The notes under the pieces are model-generated. The model was given only the letters and a program-made list of their open reading frames with translations, did no database searches and was not told the origin of the DNA. A stretch of DNA of 64,000 bases from Peristeroidobacter agariperforans (GTDB taxonomy: Bacteria; Pseudomonadota; Gammaproteobacteria; Steroidobacterales; Steroidobacteraceae): NCBI RefSeq assembly GCF_004138335.1, contig NZ_RYFW01000001.1, forward strand, positions 2,935,244 to 2,999,243, in the 5' to 3' direction. Shown here piece after piece: positions 24,016-33,478 of the stretch. Position numbers and translations under genes: made by a program. Position 1 is the stretch's first letter; every line of letters begins with the position of its first letter.

Positions 24016-26841
24016 ATGGCGGCAAGGAAACTATGGGCGAGCGTGTCGGTGCTGCTATCGGTGAGCGCGGTCGCCGAACCTCAGCAACAGGCGGATAAAA
24101 CATCCGGGGCCGCGCCGGCGGTCGAGGAAGTCGTCGTCACGGGCTATCGCGGCAGTCTGGCGCTCGCGCTGGAAGAGAAGCGTGAGCAGAGCGGCGTGGT
24201 GGATGTGATCAAGGCCGAGGACGTCGCGAAGTTTCCAGACGCGAATCTCGCGGAATCGCTGCAACGTTTGCCCGGTGTCGTGGTCGCTCGCGACGGCGGC
24301 GAAGGGCGGAGCATTTCGGTTCGCGGCCTCGGGCCCGACTACACACGAGTTCGTTTGAATGGGTTGGAGGCGCAGACCACATCCAATGGTTTCGAAGGCA
24401 TCAATCGCTCGCGAGGCTTCGATTTCAACGTGTTCGCCTCCGAGCTGTTCAATAGTCTGACGGTGCGCAAGACGCCGTCGGCCGAAACGGAGGAGGGCTC
24501 GCTGGGCGCGACCGTCGATCTGCAGACTGCGCGGCCGTTCGACAATTCCGGCACCCAATTCGCGTTTTCGTCCAAGGTGAGTTTCAACGATCTGAGCGAG
24601 AAGACCGATCCGCGCTTTGCGCTGCTTGCCTCCGACACATTCTTCGACGATACCTTCGGCGTACTGGTCTCTGCAGCGTATTCGAAGAGTCGCAAGATCA
24701 GTCAGGCCAGTCACAATCTCAACTGGGATCGCATGAGCGAGAACGGCGGCTGGTGCGACCCTGCGAACCCCGCCGGCGTTTGCTTCGGCCAGTATCCCGT
24801 GGGTATCAGCTACGAGCAGCTGCGCTCGACCTCCATCTATCATCCGCGCATTCCGCGCCTCGCGCAGTTCGCAGTCGAGAATGAAAGGCTCGGCATCACG
24901 TCGGCGCTGCAATGGAAGCCGAGAGCGGGGACGGAGGTGTCGCTGGATCTGTTGTACTCACGTCACGAAGGATTGCGTCAGGAGAATCTGCTGACGCCCA
25001 TCGGGCTGTTTCGCGCGCAGTCCCAGCAAGGCAAGCCTGAAACCATCGTGCGGGAAGCCGAGGTCCGCGGCAACGACCTGGTCTATGCAGTGCTCGACAA
25101 CGTCGATCTGCGCGCCGAGAACTCCATCTTCGACTTCAACACGGTGTTCAAACAGGCGGGCTTGACGGTCAAACAAGAGCTCAACGACCGATGGCGCGCG
25201 CAGCTGCAGTTGGGCGGCTCCGACTCCGACTTCGACGAGCCGCGCGAGACGACGCTGCAGGTGGATCGGCTCAACACGGACGGTTTCATTTATGACTTCC
25301 GCGACAGCCAGACCCGGCCGCGCATCGTGTGGGGGTTCGACACGACCGATCCGAACAACTATTACTACGGTCCGGCCGTGCCTGGATTCACTGGCGGGGC
25401 GACGGGGCCGGAGATCCGGCTGCGGCCGCAGGGTGTCGAGAATACTTTCAGACAGGGCGCGTTGAGCGTCGAGTTCGACCTGTCGCAGGTCTGGACGTTG
25501 AAGGGCGGTATCAACGTCCGAAAATACACCTTCGACTCGGACTCGCGTCGAATGACCAACGAGCGGAATATTCCAGCACTGCCGGCTGGCGTAACAGTGG
25601 CCGATCTGGTGCACCGGTTCTCGGGATTCGAGGGCTTCGGCGTGCCGGCTGAAACCGCTACTGCCTGGGTCGTCCCCGACGAGCAGGCCTACATCGATAT
25701 TTTCGACATCTACGGCAACACAGGTGTGTTCGCGCTGAGGCGCGATGTGGCATCGGCGCGCAGCAATATCTATTCAGTCGACGAGAAGGATTCGGCCGCT
25801 TACATCCAGGGCGATTTCAACACCGAGGTGTTTGGATTGCCGACGCGCGGCGATATCGGCGTCAGGTTCGTTCGCACCGATCAGGACGCCGTGGGTTTCG
25901 CCGAAGCAGGCGTCAATACTCAGCTGCTGCAGGTGTCGCGCAGCTACGATGACTGGCTGCCGGCCGCCAATGTGGCCTTTGAACTGAGCAACGATGTGCT
26001 CTTGCGGCTCGCGGCATCTCGCGTGATGACGCGTCCGCCACTGGCACAGTTGACGCCCGGCGGTGCGGTGAACGTGGCTGGCGGTACGCGCACTGTGAAC
26101 CAGGGCAATCCCAATCTGGATCCCATCGAGGCCGATGCGTTCGATGTTGGTGTGGAATGGTATTTCGCACCGGAGTCCGTCGTGTCCTTGGGCTTCTTCT
26201 ATAAGGACGTGAAGACTTACATCGCTACCTTGCGAACGACTCAACCTTTCAACACGCTGGGCATCCCGGAGGCAGTGTTGGCGGGCACCGGCGTCACGCC
26301 GAGCGATGACTTCGTTTTCTCGCGGCCGGTGAATAGCGATGGCGGTCCACTGCGGGGCTTCGAGTTCAACGTGCAGATGCCGCTGAGTTTCCTGCCCGGA
26401 TGGCTGCAGAACTTTGGCGTGCTCGGCAACTACACGCACGTCAGCTCCGATATCACCTACATCGTCAATCCGGCGCTGCCCGAAGGCGCGCCGGGAAGAA
26501 CGGCGGTGTTGCCGCTCATCAATCTGTCGAAGGAGTCGGCGAATGCCACACTCTATTACAGTCAGGCAGGATTCGAGGCGCGGGTGTCAGCCGCGTATCG
26601 CGACGACTACCTGCGCATCGTGCCCGGCTTGAATGGTCAGGATGCCGATGCCACCAAGGGCAGCGTGTATGTCGATGCTTCGCTGAGCTACTCGTTCGGC
26701 GGTCATTATCAGATTTCGTTGGAAGGCCAGAACCTTGGCGATACGTACGAGCACCTCTACAACGATACGCGGGCAGAGCGTAACGAGTACTACCGCAACT
26801 TCGGGCGTCAGTACACGGCCGGGTTTCGCTATAGCTTTTGA
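24016..26841 (+). CDS. TonB-dependent receptor, TIGR01782-like class (pectin arm 1)
   Basis: A 941-residue protein starting at an ATG with AGGAAG upstream. It has a signal peptide, a TonB box region VEEVVVTGYRGSLALALEEKREQ, a plug with DVAKFPDANLAESLQRLPGV and SISVRGLGPDYTRVRLNG, then a barrel ending in FRYSF. This pattern is typical of the Xanthomonas/Caulobacter receptor class linked to carbohydrate uptake. It heads an operon with a DUF4450 protein and is followed by GH28 and PL1 genes, so its cargo is probably pectic or rhamnogalacturonan oligosaccharides. Confidence 0.88.
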   Translation: MAARKLWASVSVLLSVSAVAEPQQQADKTSGAAPAVEEVVVTGYRGSLALALEEKREQSGVVDVIKAEDVAKFPDANLAESLQRLPGVVVARDGGEGRSISVRGLGPDYTRVRLNGLEAQTTSNGFEGINRSRGFDFNVFASELFNSLTVRKTPSAETEEGSLGATVDLQTARPFDNSGTQFAFSSKVSFNDLSEKTDPRFALLASDTFFDDTFGVLVSAAYSKSRKISQASHNLNWDRMSENGGWCDPANPAGVCFGQYPVGISYEQLRSTSIYHPRIPRLAQFAVENERLGITSALQWKPRAGTEVSLDLLYSRHEGLRQENLLTPIGLFRAQSQQGKPETIVREAEVRGNDLVYAVLDNVDLRAENSIFDFNTVFKQAGLTVKQELNDRWRAQLQLGGSDSDFDEPRETTLQVDRLNTDGFIYDFRDSQTRPRIVWGFDTTDPNNYYYGPAVPGFTGGATGPEIRLRPQGVENTFRQGALSVEFDLSQVWTLKGGINVRKYTFDSDSRRMTNERNIPALPAGVTVADLVHRFSGFEGFGVPAETATAWVVPDEQAYIDIFDIYGNTGVFALRRDVASARSNIYSVDEKDSAAYIQGDFNTEVFGLPTRGDIGVRFVRTDQDAVGFAEAGVNTQLLQVSRSYDDWLPAANVAFELSNDVLLRLAASRVMTRPPLAQLTPGGAVNVAGGTRTVNQGNPNLDPIEADAFDVGVEWYFAPESVVSLGFFYKDVKTYIATLRTTQPFNTLGIPEAVLAGTGVTPSDDFVFSRPVNSDGGPLRGFEFNVQMPLSFLPGWLQNFGVLGNYTHVSSDITYIVNPALPEGAPGRTAVLPLINLSKESANATLYYSQAGFEARVSAAYRDDYLRIVPGLNGQDADATKGSVYVDASLSYSFGGHYQISLEGQNLGDTYEHLYNDTRAERNEYYRNFGRQYTAGFRYSF

Positions 26842-26855
26842 TTGGAGAGTCATCG

Positions 26856-29800
26856 TTGTCGGGCGAGTGTCGGTCGATCCACAGATGGAGGGTCATTGCA
26901 GTAGGAGTTCTCGCCGCGTGTGCCGCTGTGGTTGCGCATGCGCAGGCGCCGTCTGCTGTCGGTGGGATTCATCCGAACACCAAGGCGCTGATCGAACGCC
27001 CCCTGCGGTACCAGCCGCAGGGAGATGCGTTCGTCATCCATAACGGGGCCGAACGGTTCAATCGCCCGCTTTACGGTGGCAATACCGCGTTTCGGCTCGA
27101 CGGTGGCGACAGGCCGGAGTTCGTTTTGTATCTACCGGGGCGCGGCGGCAATTTGCGTTTGGCGCTGCGCGCGCGAGGCGAAACGCGCTGGCTGCACTCG
27201 GCAGCCGATATCACAAGCGGCTATCGCCCTGGCGAGTTGTTCTACGAGATTCGCGATCCTCTGCTCGGCGCGGCCGGTGTGTTGAGAATCGTCGCGCTCG
27301 CCTATCACGACACCGAAGGTCTGATCCTGCAAGTTACGCCGGAGAATGTAACGGCCGGAGTCGAGCTGCTGTGGGCATTTGGCGGTGTCAACGGAGAACG
27401 CGGCAAGCGCGACGGTGACATCGGCACCGAACCTATGCCGATCAGTGAGTGGTTTCAGCCGAAGCCAGAGTTCGCTGCTGACAATCGAATCGAAACAGGT
27501 CCGCCAGGGCGGTTCAGACTCGAAGCGAAGGCGGCGACACTGGTCGGCGTTGCTTCGCCATCGGGCCGGATGAGCGTTGCCGATGCGGAGTATTGGGAGC
27601 GGATCGAGTCGCTGTTCGCGGTACGCGATCACACGCCAGGTACCGCTGCGTCGAAGCCATTGGTCGTAGGTGCTCTGCCGCTCACGAAAGCGCCGGCATA
27701 CTTATCTATCCAGCGTCTGGCGAGCGATACCGACGCGACCAAAGAACTCGATGTCTACAGCTCAGTAACCGCCGAGCGAAAGAACGCGGATGCTCCAGCC
27801 GCCCGCGCTCAGCTCGCCGCGGAATTCAAAGCAGCTGAATTGCCGTCGCGTTTCCGATCTACGCGTCAGCACTTCGCAGCTCTGCGCACGCGCGTGACCA
27901 TCGATACGCCCGATCCATTCTTGAACGCAGCGGTCGGTGCTCTAAATGTGGCAGCCGATGCCGTTTGGGACGAGCCTCAGCAAGCCATCATGCACGGAGC
28001 GATCGCGTGGCGCGCAAAGTTGCTCGGCTGGCGCGGGCCGTATGCGCTAGATGCGTTGGGATGGCATGAGCGCGCACGAGCAAACTTCGAACACTGGTTC
28101 GGGCGGCAAAACACGGACCCGATTCCGGGCCAGCTGCCACCGGCGGATGAAAGCGCAAATCTCGCCCGTAGTGAGGCCGGCCTGCATTCGAACGGCGATA
28201 TGGCCAACGCGCACTACGATATGAATGCGGGGTTCATCGACGCCCTGTTCCGCCATCTTGCATGGACGGGCGATCTCGAGTTTGCTCGACGAGCCTGGCC
28301 GGTCGTTGAGCGGCATCTTGCCTGGGAGAAACGTTTGTTCCGGCGCCAGTTCGCCGACAAGCGAGATCTGCCTTTGTATGAAGCGTACGCGCAGATCTGG
28401 GCAAGCGACGATCTGCAGTACAGCGGTGGCGGCGTTGCCTATGCCTCCGCGTACAACCTGTATCACAACCGAATGGCGGCGAAGCTCGCAAAGTTGCTCG
28501 GCCAAGATGCGAGGCCATACGAAGCGGAGGCCGACGCAATTGGCAGTGCCATGCGCCATTACCTGTGGCAGGACCAGGAGGGAGCATTTGCCGAGTACAA
28601 GGATCTTCTGGGTTTACAGCTCGTGCATCCGAGCGCCGGGCTCTGGAGCTTCTATCACACGATGGATTCCGGCGTGCCGACACCAAGTGAGGCGTGGTCG
28701 ATGGCGAGCGCCGTCGAGCGACTCAATCCTCGACTGCCTGTGACGGGCCGCGGCGTGCCCGACGATCAGCGGTATGAAATGTTTGCCACGACGAACTGGA
28801 TGCCTTATTCCTGGTCGATCAACAACGTCGTCATGGGTGAGAACCTGCACACGGCGCTCGGCTTCTGGCAGGCGGGTCGCGCCGATGCGGCTTATCGGCT
28901 GGCGAAGAGTGCTCTGCTCGCGAGCATGTACATGGGCATCTCGCCGGGCAACGTGGGCTCGATGAATCACCTCGACGTATATCGCCGCGAAGCTCAGCGC
29001 GATTTCGCAGACGGCTCCGGTGTGATGGCGCGTGCGATCGTCGAAGGGCTGTTCGGAGTCAAGCCGGACGCACTGAGCGGCGTTCTGGAGCTACGACCCG
29101 GACTACCGTCGCACTGGCAACGCGCGAGCCTCGCGCATGCCAATCTCAAACTCGCATTCGCGCGTGAGGGCCTGGTGGATCGGTGGACGGTGGATCCATC
29201 CGACGCACACCAGTTCAAGTCAGTGAAGCTGCGAGTGCCGGCGACACACGAGAAAGTTGCGAGTGTCACGGTCAACGGTCGGCAAGCTCAGTGGCATGCA
29301 GATTCGGAATCCGTCGGCCGACCGATGCTCGAGATCCTGACGCCGTTGAAGGCAAACCAAGCGGCGGTCGTGCAGATCGAATGGTTTGGCGCGAGGCTGC
29401 AGCTGAAGGATGCTCCCGGCAATCGGTTCACCCGGTCGAAGCAAGGTGCGTTCACATGGTGGCAGCCGTCGCTCGACGTGCCGGTCACCTCGGAACCCTC
29501 GCCGACGACGGCATATCAGCGTTCGGCGCAGATGCAGTTCCAGCCGATCAACTTGGATGCGAAGTTCAACGATCGCGTCACCGAGATCTTCCGCAAGGGC
29601 AAGTACAGGACACCGCGTTCGCCGTACGTATCGCTTGCTTTGCCTGCGCAAGGCATCGGTGCCTGGGCAGGACACGTGAACGCGATGGCGCAGATCGACG
29701 ACTCCGGCCTGCGCCGACTCGCGACGGCGTCGAATAATCAGTTCGTACTTCCGGACGGCATCGTCTTCAGGACGCCGGGGCAGCCCGGTGCGGCGAATGC

Positions 29801-30293
29801 CATTTTTACTTCTCAATGGGACAATTACCCGCGTGAAGCGGCGATTCCCTTGTGCGGCCGAGCGAGGCACGCGCACCTGCTCATGGCCGGCTCGACGAAT
29901 CACATGCAGAGTCGGCTCGACAACGGCGAAATCGTGATTGCCTACACCGATGGAACAACCACGCGGTTTCCGTTGCGCAATCCCTCGACATGGTGGCCCA
30001 TCGATCAGGACTATCTGACCGACGGCTATCAGTTCCCACTGCATGCCACGCGAGCGACGCGAATCGACCTGCAGTCGGGTCGTGTGCGCCCGGCCTCGTC
30101 CGAGCAAACCGCCGCGGGCGGCCCCGTCGCTGGCGGCGCGGCCACCGTTCTGGATTTCCCGCTGGAAGAGCAGCGCACGCTCAAATCGCTCACGGTTCGG
30201 GCGCTCGCCAACGATGTGGTCATCGGGCTGATGGCAGTGACGCTGGCACGCGACGATCAATCCAAAGTGTGCATGCCTCGGGACGCTCTTTAA
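26856..30293 (+). CDS. Large secreted DUF4450 / GH142-like putative glycosidase
   Basis: About 1145 residues if translation starts at TTG 26856, which is preceded by GGAGAG (26844-26849); an in-frame codon at 26838 would overlap the receptor stop. A signal peptide follows (VIAVGVLAACAAVVAHAQ). The N-terminal sandwich begins RPLRYQPQGDAFVIHNGAERFNRPLYGG, which I recognise as DUF4450. The central part (about 400-760) is a helical barrel with GWRGPYALDALGWHERA and MPYSWSINNVVMGEN. The C-terminal 350 residues are beta-rich. GH142 enzymes of this kind remove beta-L-arabinofuranose from rhamnogalacturonan II; the match is from memory and should be tested. It is second in the TonB-led operon. Confidence 0.68.
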   Translation: MSGECRSIHRWRVIAVGVLAACAAVVAHAQAPSAVGGIHPNTKALIERPLRYQPQGDAFVIHNGAERFNRPLYGGNTAFRLDGGDRPEFVLYLPGRGGNLRLALRARGETRWLHSAADITSGYRPGELFYEIRDPLLGAAGVLRIVALAYHDTEGLILQVTPENVTAGVELLWAFGGVNGERGKRDGDIGTEPMPISEWFQPKPEFAADNRIETGPPGRFRLEAKAATLVGVASPSGRMSVADAEYWERIESLFAVRDHTPGTAASKPLVVGALPLTKAPAYLSIQRLASDTDATKELDVYSSVTAERKNADAPAARAQLAAEFKAAELPSRFRSTRQHFAALRTRVTIDTPDPFLNAAVGALNVAADAVWDEPQQAIMHGAIAWRAKLLGWRGPYALDALGWHERARANFEHWFGRQNTDPIPGQLPPADESANLARSEAGLHSNGDMANAHYDMNAGFIDALFRHLAWTGDLEFARRAWPVVERHLAWEKRLFRRQFADKRDLPLYEAYAQIWASDDLQYSGGGVAYASAYNLYHNRMAAKLAKLLGQDARPYEAEADAIGSAMRHYLWQDQEGAFAEYKDLLGLQLVHPSAGLWSFYHTMDSGVPTPSEAWSMASAVERLNPRLPVTGRGVPDDQRYEMFATTNWMPYSWSINNVVMGENLHTALGFWQAGRADAAYRLAKSALLASMYMGISPGNVGSMNHLDVYRREAQRDFADGSGVMARAIVEGLFGVKPDALSGVLELRPGLPSHWQRASLAHANLKLAFAREGLVDRWTVDPSDAHQFKSVKLRVPATHEKVASVTVNGRQAQWHADSESVGRPMLEILTPLKANQAAVVQIEWFGARLQLKDAPGNRFTRSKQGAFTWWQPSLDVPVTSEPSPTTAYQRSAQMQFQPINLDAKFNDRVTEIFRKGKYRTPRSPYVSLALPAQGIGAWAGHVNAMAQIDDSGLRRLATASNNQFVLPDGIVFRTPGQPGAANAIFTSQWDNYPREAAIPLCGRARHAHLLMAGSTNHMQSRLDNGEIVIAYTDGTTTRFPLRNPSTWWPIDQDYLTDGYQFPLHATRATRIDLQSGRVRPASSEQTAAGGPVAGGAATVLDFPLEEQRTLKSLTVRALANDVVIGLMAVTLARDDQSKVCMPRDAL

Positions 30294-30343
30294 ATTGATC
30301 CACGAGCATGCCGGCCTACAATCGATCGTTCATCAAGTAAGTC

Positions 30344-30396
30344 GAGCGCGGCGCGTGGATGAGTTAAGCCCCCCAGAAGCATTCGCCGCCGCGCTC
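30344..30396. other. Inverted repeat in the leader before the GH28 gene
   Basis: GAGCGCGGCG (30344-30353) pairs perfectly with CGCCGCGCTC (30387-30396) across a 33-base loop in the 138-base gap between the DUF4450 and GH28 genes. It could partly terminate transcription or protect the downstream GH28-PL1 message. No clear promoter was seen in the gap. Confidence 0.4.
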
Positions 30397-30431
30397 GCAA
30401 TCCTCCCAAGCACCTCCCGGATCTGAGTCCT

Positions 30432-31853
30432 ATGTCGATACAGCGTCGCTCATTGCTGCAGGCTCTGGCGGCTGCGCCGGTTGCAATGCCAGTGCTCACG
30501 GGGGTAACGAGTTCGCTCGTCCCCATGGCCAGCAGCGCCGCCGGCTCGAGCCCGAAGCAGCCAAACACGTATCAAGCAAAGGACTTCGGCGCGAGGGGCG
30601 ACGGCACGACGCTCGACACCCAGGCCATTCAAGCGGCGATCGACGCGGCGGCGAAGACGCAGGGTACGGTGATCTTCGACGGCGGGGTGTACTTGACCGG
30701 CTCGCTGTTCCTCAAGAATGGCGTGACCTTCCAGGTCGACCAGGGCGTGCGGCTGCAGGGCTCGCAGAACATCGAAGACTATCCCTTGCTGCCGACGCGC
30801 GCGGCCGGCATCGAGATGACGTGGCCAGCGGCGCTCATCAACGTTTACAAAGAGCAGAACGTCAAGCTGACGGGCGACGGCATCATCGACGGCAACGGCA
30901 AGGTGTTCTGGGACAGCTACTGGAATTTGCGCCGTCAGTACGATCCGAAGGGCATTCGCTGGGCTGCCGACTACGATTGCCGGCGTCCGCGTCTGATCCA
31001 GTTCTTCGAAGCACAGAACGTGCGGCTCGAGAATCTGTCGCTGTATCGCGCGGGCTTCTGGACCGTGCACATTTGCTATTCCCAGGATGTGACGGTCTAC
31101 AACGTCATCATTCGCAACAACGAAGGTGGACGCGGTCCGAGCACCGACGGCATCGACATCGATTCCTCGCGCCAGGTGCTGGTCGAGAAGGCCGACATCA
31201 CATGCAACGACGATGCGTTGTGCATGAAGGCGGGACGCGACTCCGATGGCTTGCGCGTCTCGCGGCCGACCGAGGACGTGGTGATCCGGGATTGCATCAT
31301 TCGCGATGCGGCTGCTGGCGTGACATTCGGGAGCGAAACTTCCGGCGGCTTCAGGAACGTCAAAGTCTCCGGGATCAAGGTGTATCACCCGACGCCCGTG
31401 GGCATTCTGTTCAAGTCGGCTCAGACGCGCGGCGGTTCGATCTCCGGCATCGAAATCTCCGACGTGTTCATGCAGGACGTGCCGGTCGTGATGCGCGTGA
31501 ACTTGAATTGGTACCCGGCGTACAGCTACGCCAAGATTCCGGAAGGCATCAAAGACTACCCCGGTTATTGGAAGACATTGTCGACCCCCGTGCCGAAAGA
31601 GCGCGGCATTCCGCAGCTGAGCGATGTGTACGTGCACGATGTGCAGGCGGTGGGTGCGAAGACGGCGTTCGAGATCTCGGCGTATCCGGAGAAGCCACTG
31701 AAGAACTTCCGCTTCGAGCGGCTGCACCTGGACGCGTGGGCGGCTGGCAGCATTGCGAATGCCGAGGACTTTTCGTTCAAGGACGTGACCATTCTGTCGC
31801 TCGACGGCAAGCCGGTGGATCTGAAGCAGTCCAAGAATGTGCGGGGGCTTTGA
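30432..31853 (+). CDS. GH28 polygalacturonase family enzyme, exo-type, Tat-exported
   Basis: A 473-residue protein with a twin-arginine signal SIQRRSLLQALAAAP. The right-handed beta-helix of GH28 is evident from repeated short strands after residue 50 (KDFGARGDGTTLDTQAIQ). Catalytic carboxylates are STDGIDID (Asp239) and NDDALCMKAG (Asp260, Asp261). The endo-enzyme GHG motif is replaced by GSETSGG, as in exo-acting GH28 enzymes, and the RIK motif is LFKSAQTRGG. It most likely releases galacturonate or a substituted residue from chain ends. The stop overlaps the start of the pectate lyase gene (TGATG), showing translational coupling. Confidence 0.87.
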   Translation: MSIQRRSLLQALAAAPVAMPVLTGVTSSLVPMASSAAGSSPKQPNTYQAKDFGARGDGTTLDTQAIQAAIDAAAKTQGTVIFDGGVYLTGSLFLKNGVTFQVDQGVRLQGSQNIEDYPLLPTRAAGIEMTWPAALINVYKEQNVKLTGDGIIDGNGKVFWDSYWNLRRQYDPKGIRWAADYDCRRPRLIQFFEAQNVRLENLSLYRAGFWTVHICYSQDVTVYNVIIRNNEGGRGPSTDGIDIDSSRQVLVEKADITCNDDALCMKAGRDSDGLRVSRPTEDVVIRDCIIRDAAAGVTFGSETSGGFRNVKVSGIKVYHPTPVGILFKSAQTRGGSISGIEISDVFMQDVPVVMRVNLNWYPAYSYAKIPEGIKDYPGYWKTLSTPVPKERGIPQLSDVYVHDVQAVGAKTAFEISAYPEKPLKNFRFERLHLDAWAAGSIANAEDFSFKDVTILSLDGKPVDLKQSKNVRGL

Positions 31854-33316
31854 TGAAGTGTCGAGTTGAAAACAGAGTCCGTGCTGCCGTTGCTGCCGCC
31901 GTCGCGGTTGCGTGTTTGCCCTCGGCTCGGATCGCGCTGGCGGATGTTCAATCGGCGGAGGTAGTTGCGTTCCCGGGCGCGGAAGGTTTCGGGCGCTTTA
32001 CCAAAGGCGGTCGCGGCGGCAAGGTCTACAAAGTCACGAATCTGAACGATGCTGGTGCGGGTTCGCTCAGAGAAGCCGTGGAAGCGGAAGGGCCGCGCAT
32101 CGTCGTATTCGACGTCGATGGCACGATCCGACTGAAGAGCCCGCTGCAGATCCGCAACGATTTCATCACCATCGCCGGCCAATCCGCGCCGGGCGGCGGC
32201 ATTACGGTGCGTGATTACCCGCTGCAGATCAGTGCGAATGAAGTCATCGTGCGCTACATCCGTGCGCGTATGGGCGATGAGATGAAGCTCGAAGCCGATG
32301 CGGTTTCCGTGGGGCAGGGGCGCAACATCGTCATCGACCATTGCTCGGTGAGTTGGTCGAACGATGAGACGCTGTCGGTGACGCAGCGGGTCGAGCCGGG
32401 TTTGAAACATTTGACGGATGTGACCGTGCAGTGGTCCATCATCTCCGAGTCGTTGAACGATGCCGGCCATGAGAAGGGGCAACACGGTTATGGCAGCTTG
32501 ATTCAGGGCTCGTACGGCGCGCGCTATTCCTTCCATCACAATCTGTGGGCGCATCACGAGGCGCGCATGCCGCGCATCGGTAACTACGCCGGCGCGAAGG
32601 ACGATCCGGAAGGCATCGTGATGGACTTCAGGAACAACGTTTTCTACAACTGGGGGCCGGGTGCGACGACCGATTTCTATAACTGGCAGCCGGGGTTGGA
32701 GCGGGGCTACAACATGGATCCGTTCTACGGTCGGCCCGACAACACTTCGCGCTTCGCTGCCGGTGCGGACCTGAACAGTAACGCGAACACGCATTCGAAC
32801 TTCGTCAATAACTGGTACCAGCAGGGCTCGGCGACCGGCGGACCGGTCGCGCTGTACATTCGCAACGCGAGCGGTAAGACGCACTTCGCGGGCAACTACA
32901 TGGATGGCAAGCTGGTGAAGGATCAGTGGTCGCTGGTTGTGACTTCACAGAAGCCGGTCGTCTTCAAGGCGGAACAGCCGTTCAAGTTTGGGCCGGTGAA
33001 GACGGAGACGGCGCCGCAGGCGTACAAGCGTGTGCTGGAGTCGGCGGGGGCGTCGAAGGCGCGTGATGCGGTTGATGAGCGTATCGTCGCGTCGGTGCGC
33101 GACAAGACTGGGAAGCTGATCAACAGTCAGAAAGAAGTAGGTGGGTGGCCTGAGCTTCGCGCTGGCGTAGCCGCGCCGGACGCGGACAGTGATGGGATGC
33201 CGGATGCTTGGGAGAAGGCGCAGAAGTTGAATCCGCGTGATCCGGCTGATGCCGCTAGCATCGATAAGCGCGGGTATTCGAACATTGAGGTGTATCTCAA
33301 CGGTCTCGTGCCCTAG
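31853..33316 (+). CDS. Pectate lyase, PL1 family
   Basis: A 487-residue protein. The frame is open far upstream, but the ATG at 31853 overlaps the GH28 stop and is followed by a signal peptide (VAAAVAVACLPSARIALA). The mature part begins AFPGAEGFGRFTKGGRGGKVY and shows the PL1 helix features: GTIRLKSPLQI, ITIAGQSAPGGGITV, IVIDHCSVSWSNDE, HHNLWAHHEARMPRI and FRNNVFYNWG. A C-terminal DADSDGMPDAWE segment is a thrombospondin type 3-like calcium motif. PL1 enzymes cleave polygalacturonate by beta-elimination to unsaturated oligomers, the substrates of the PL22 and GH105 genes opposite. Confidence 0.88.
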   Translation: MKCRVENRVRAAVAAAVAVACLPSARIALADVQSAEVVAFPGAEGFGRFTKGGRGGKVYKVTNLNDAGAGSLREAVEAEGPRIVVFDVDGTIRLKSPLQIRNDFITIAGQSAPGGGITVRDYPLQISANEVIVRYIRARMGDEMKLEADAVSVGQGRNIVIDHCSVSWSNDETLSVTQRVEPGLKHLTDVTVQWSIISESLNDAGHEKGQHGYGSLIQGSYGARYSFHHNLWAHHEARMPRIGNYAGAKDDPEGIVMDFRNNVFYNWGPGATTDFYNWQPGLERGYNMDPFYGRPDNTSRFAAGADLNSNANTHSNFVNNWYQQGSATGGPVALYIRNASGKTHFAGNYMDGKLVKDQWSLVVTSQKPVVFKAEQPFKFGPVKTETAPQAYKRVLESAGASKARDAVDERIVASVRDKTGKLINSQKEVGGWPELRAGVAAPDADSDGMPDAWEKAQKLNPRDPADAASIDKRGYSNIEVYLNGLVP

Positions 33317-33329
33317 CTGCATTGACGTT

Positions 33330-33470
33330 GAGGCCGGAGAGGAGAGGCCTCGGTGGTTCGCACGCCGCCTCGGCGACGTGCCGACGCGTCCGTGCTGGTT
33401 TTCAAGCACCCGGACGAACGCGGTCGCATCCGTCCTATGTTCGATGAGTTTTGTCCAGTCCAGTCTGGAC
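33330..33470. terminator. Two small hairpins in the convergent gap of the pectin locus
   Basis: GAGGCC (33330-33335) pairs with GGCCTC (33346-33351), and GTCCAG (33453-33458) pairs with CTGGAC (33465-33470). The 162-base gap between convergent PL1 and PL22-fusion genes holds no gene; the hairpins may end transcription from each side. Confidence 0.4.
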
Positions 33471-33478
33471 TCGATCAT

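Noticed and set aside
30821-33316. An 831-codon open frame that would give the pectate lyase a 340-residue N-terminal extension
   Set aside because: The extension overlaps GH28 in another frame, is Arg-rich and shadow-like, and an ATG with a signal peptide at 31853 is coupled to the GH28 stop.
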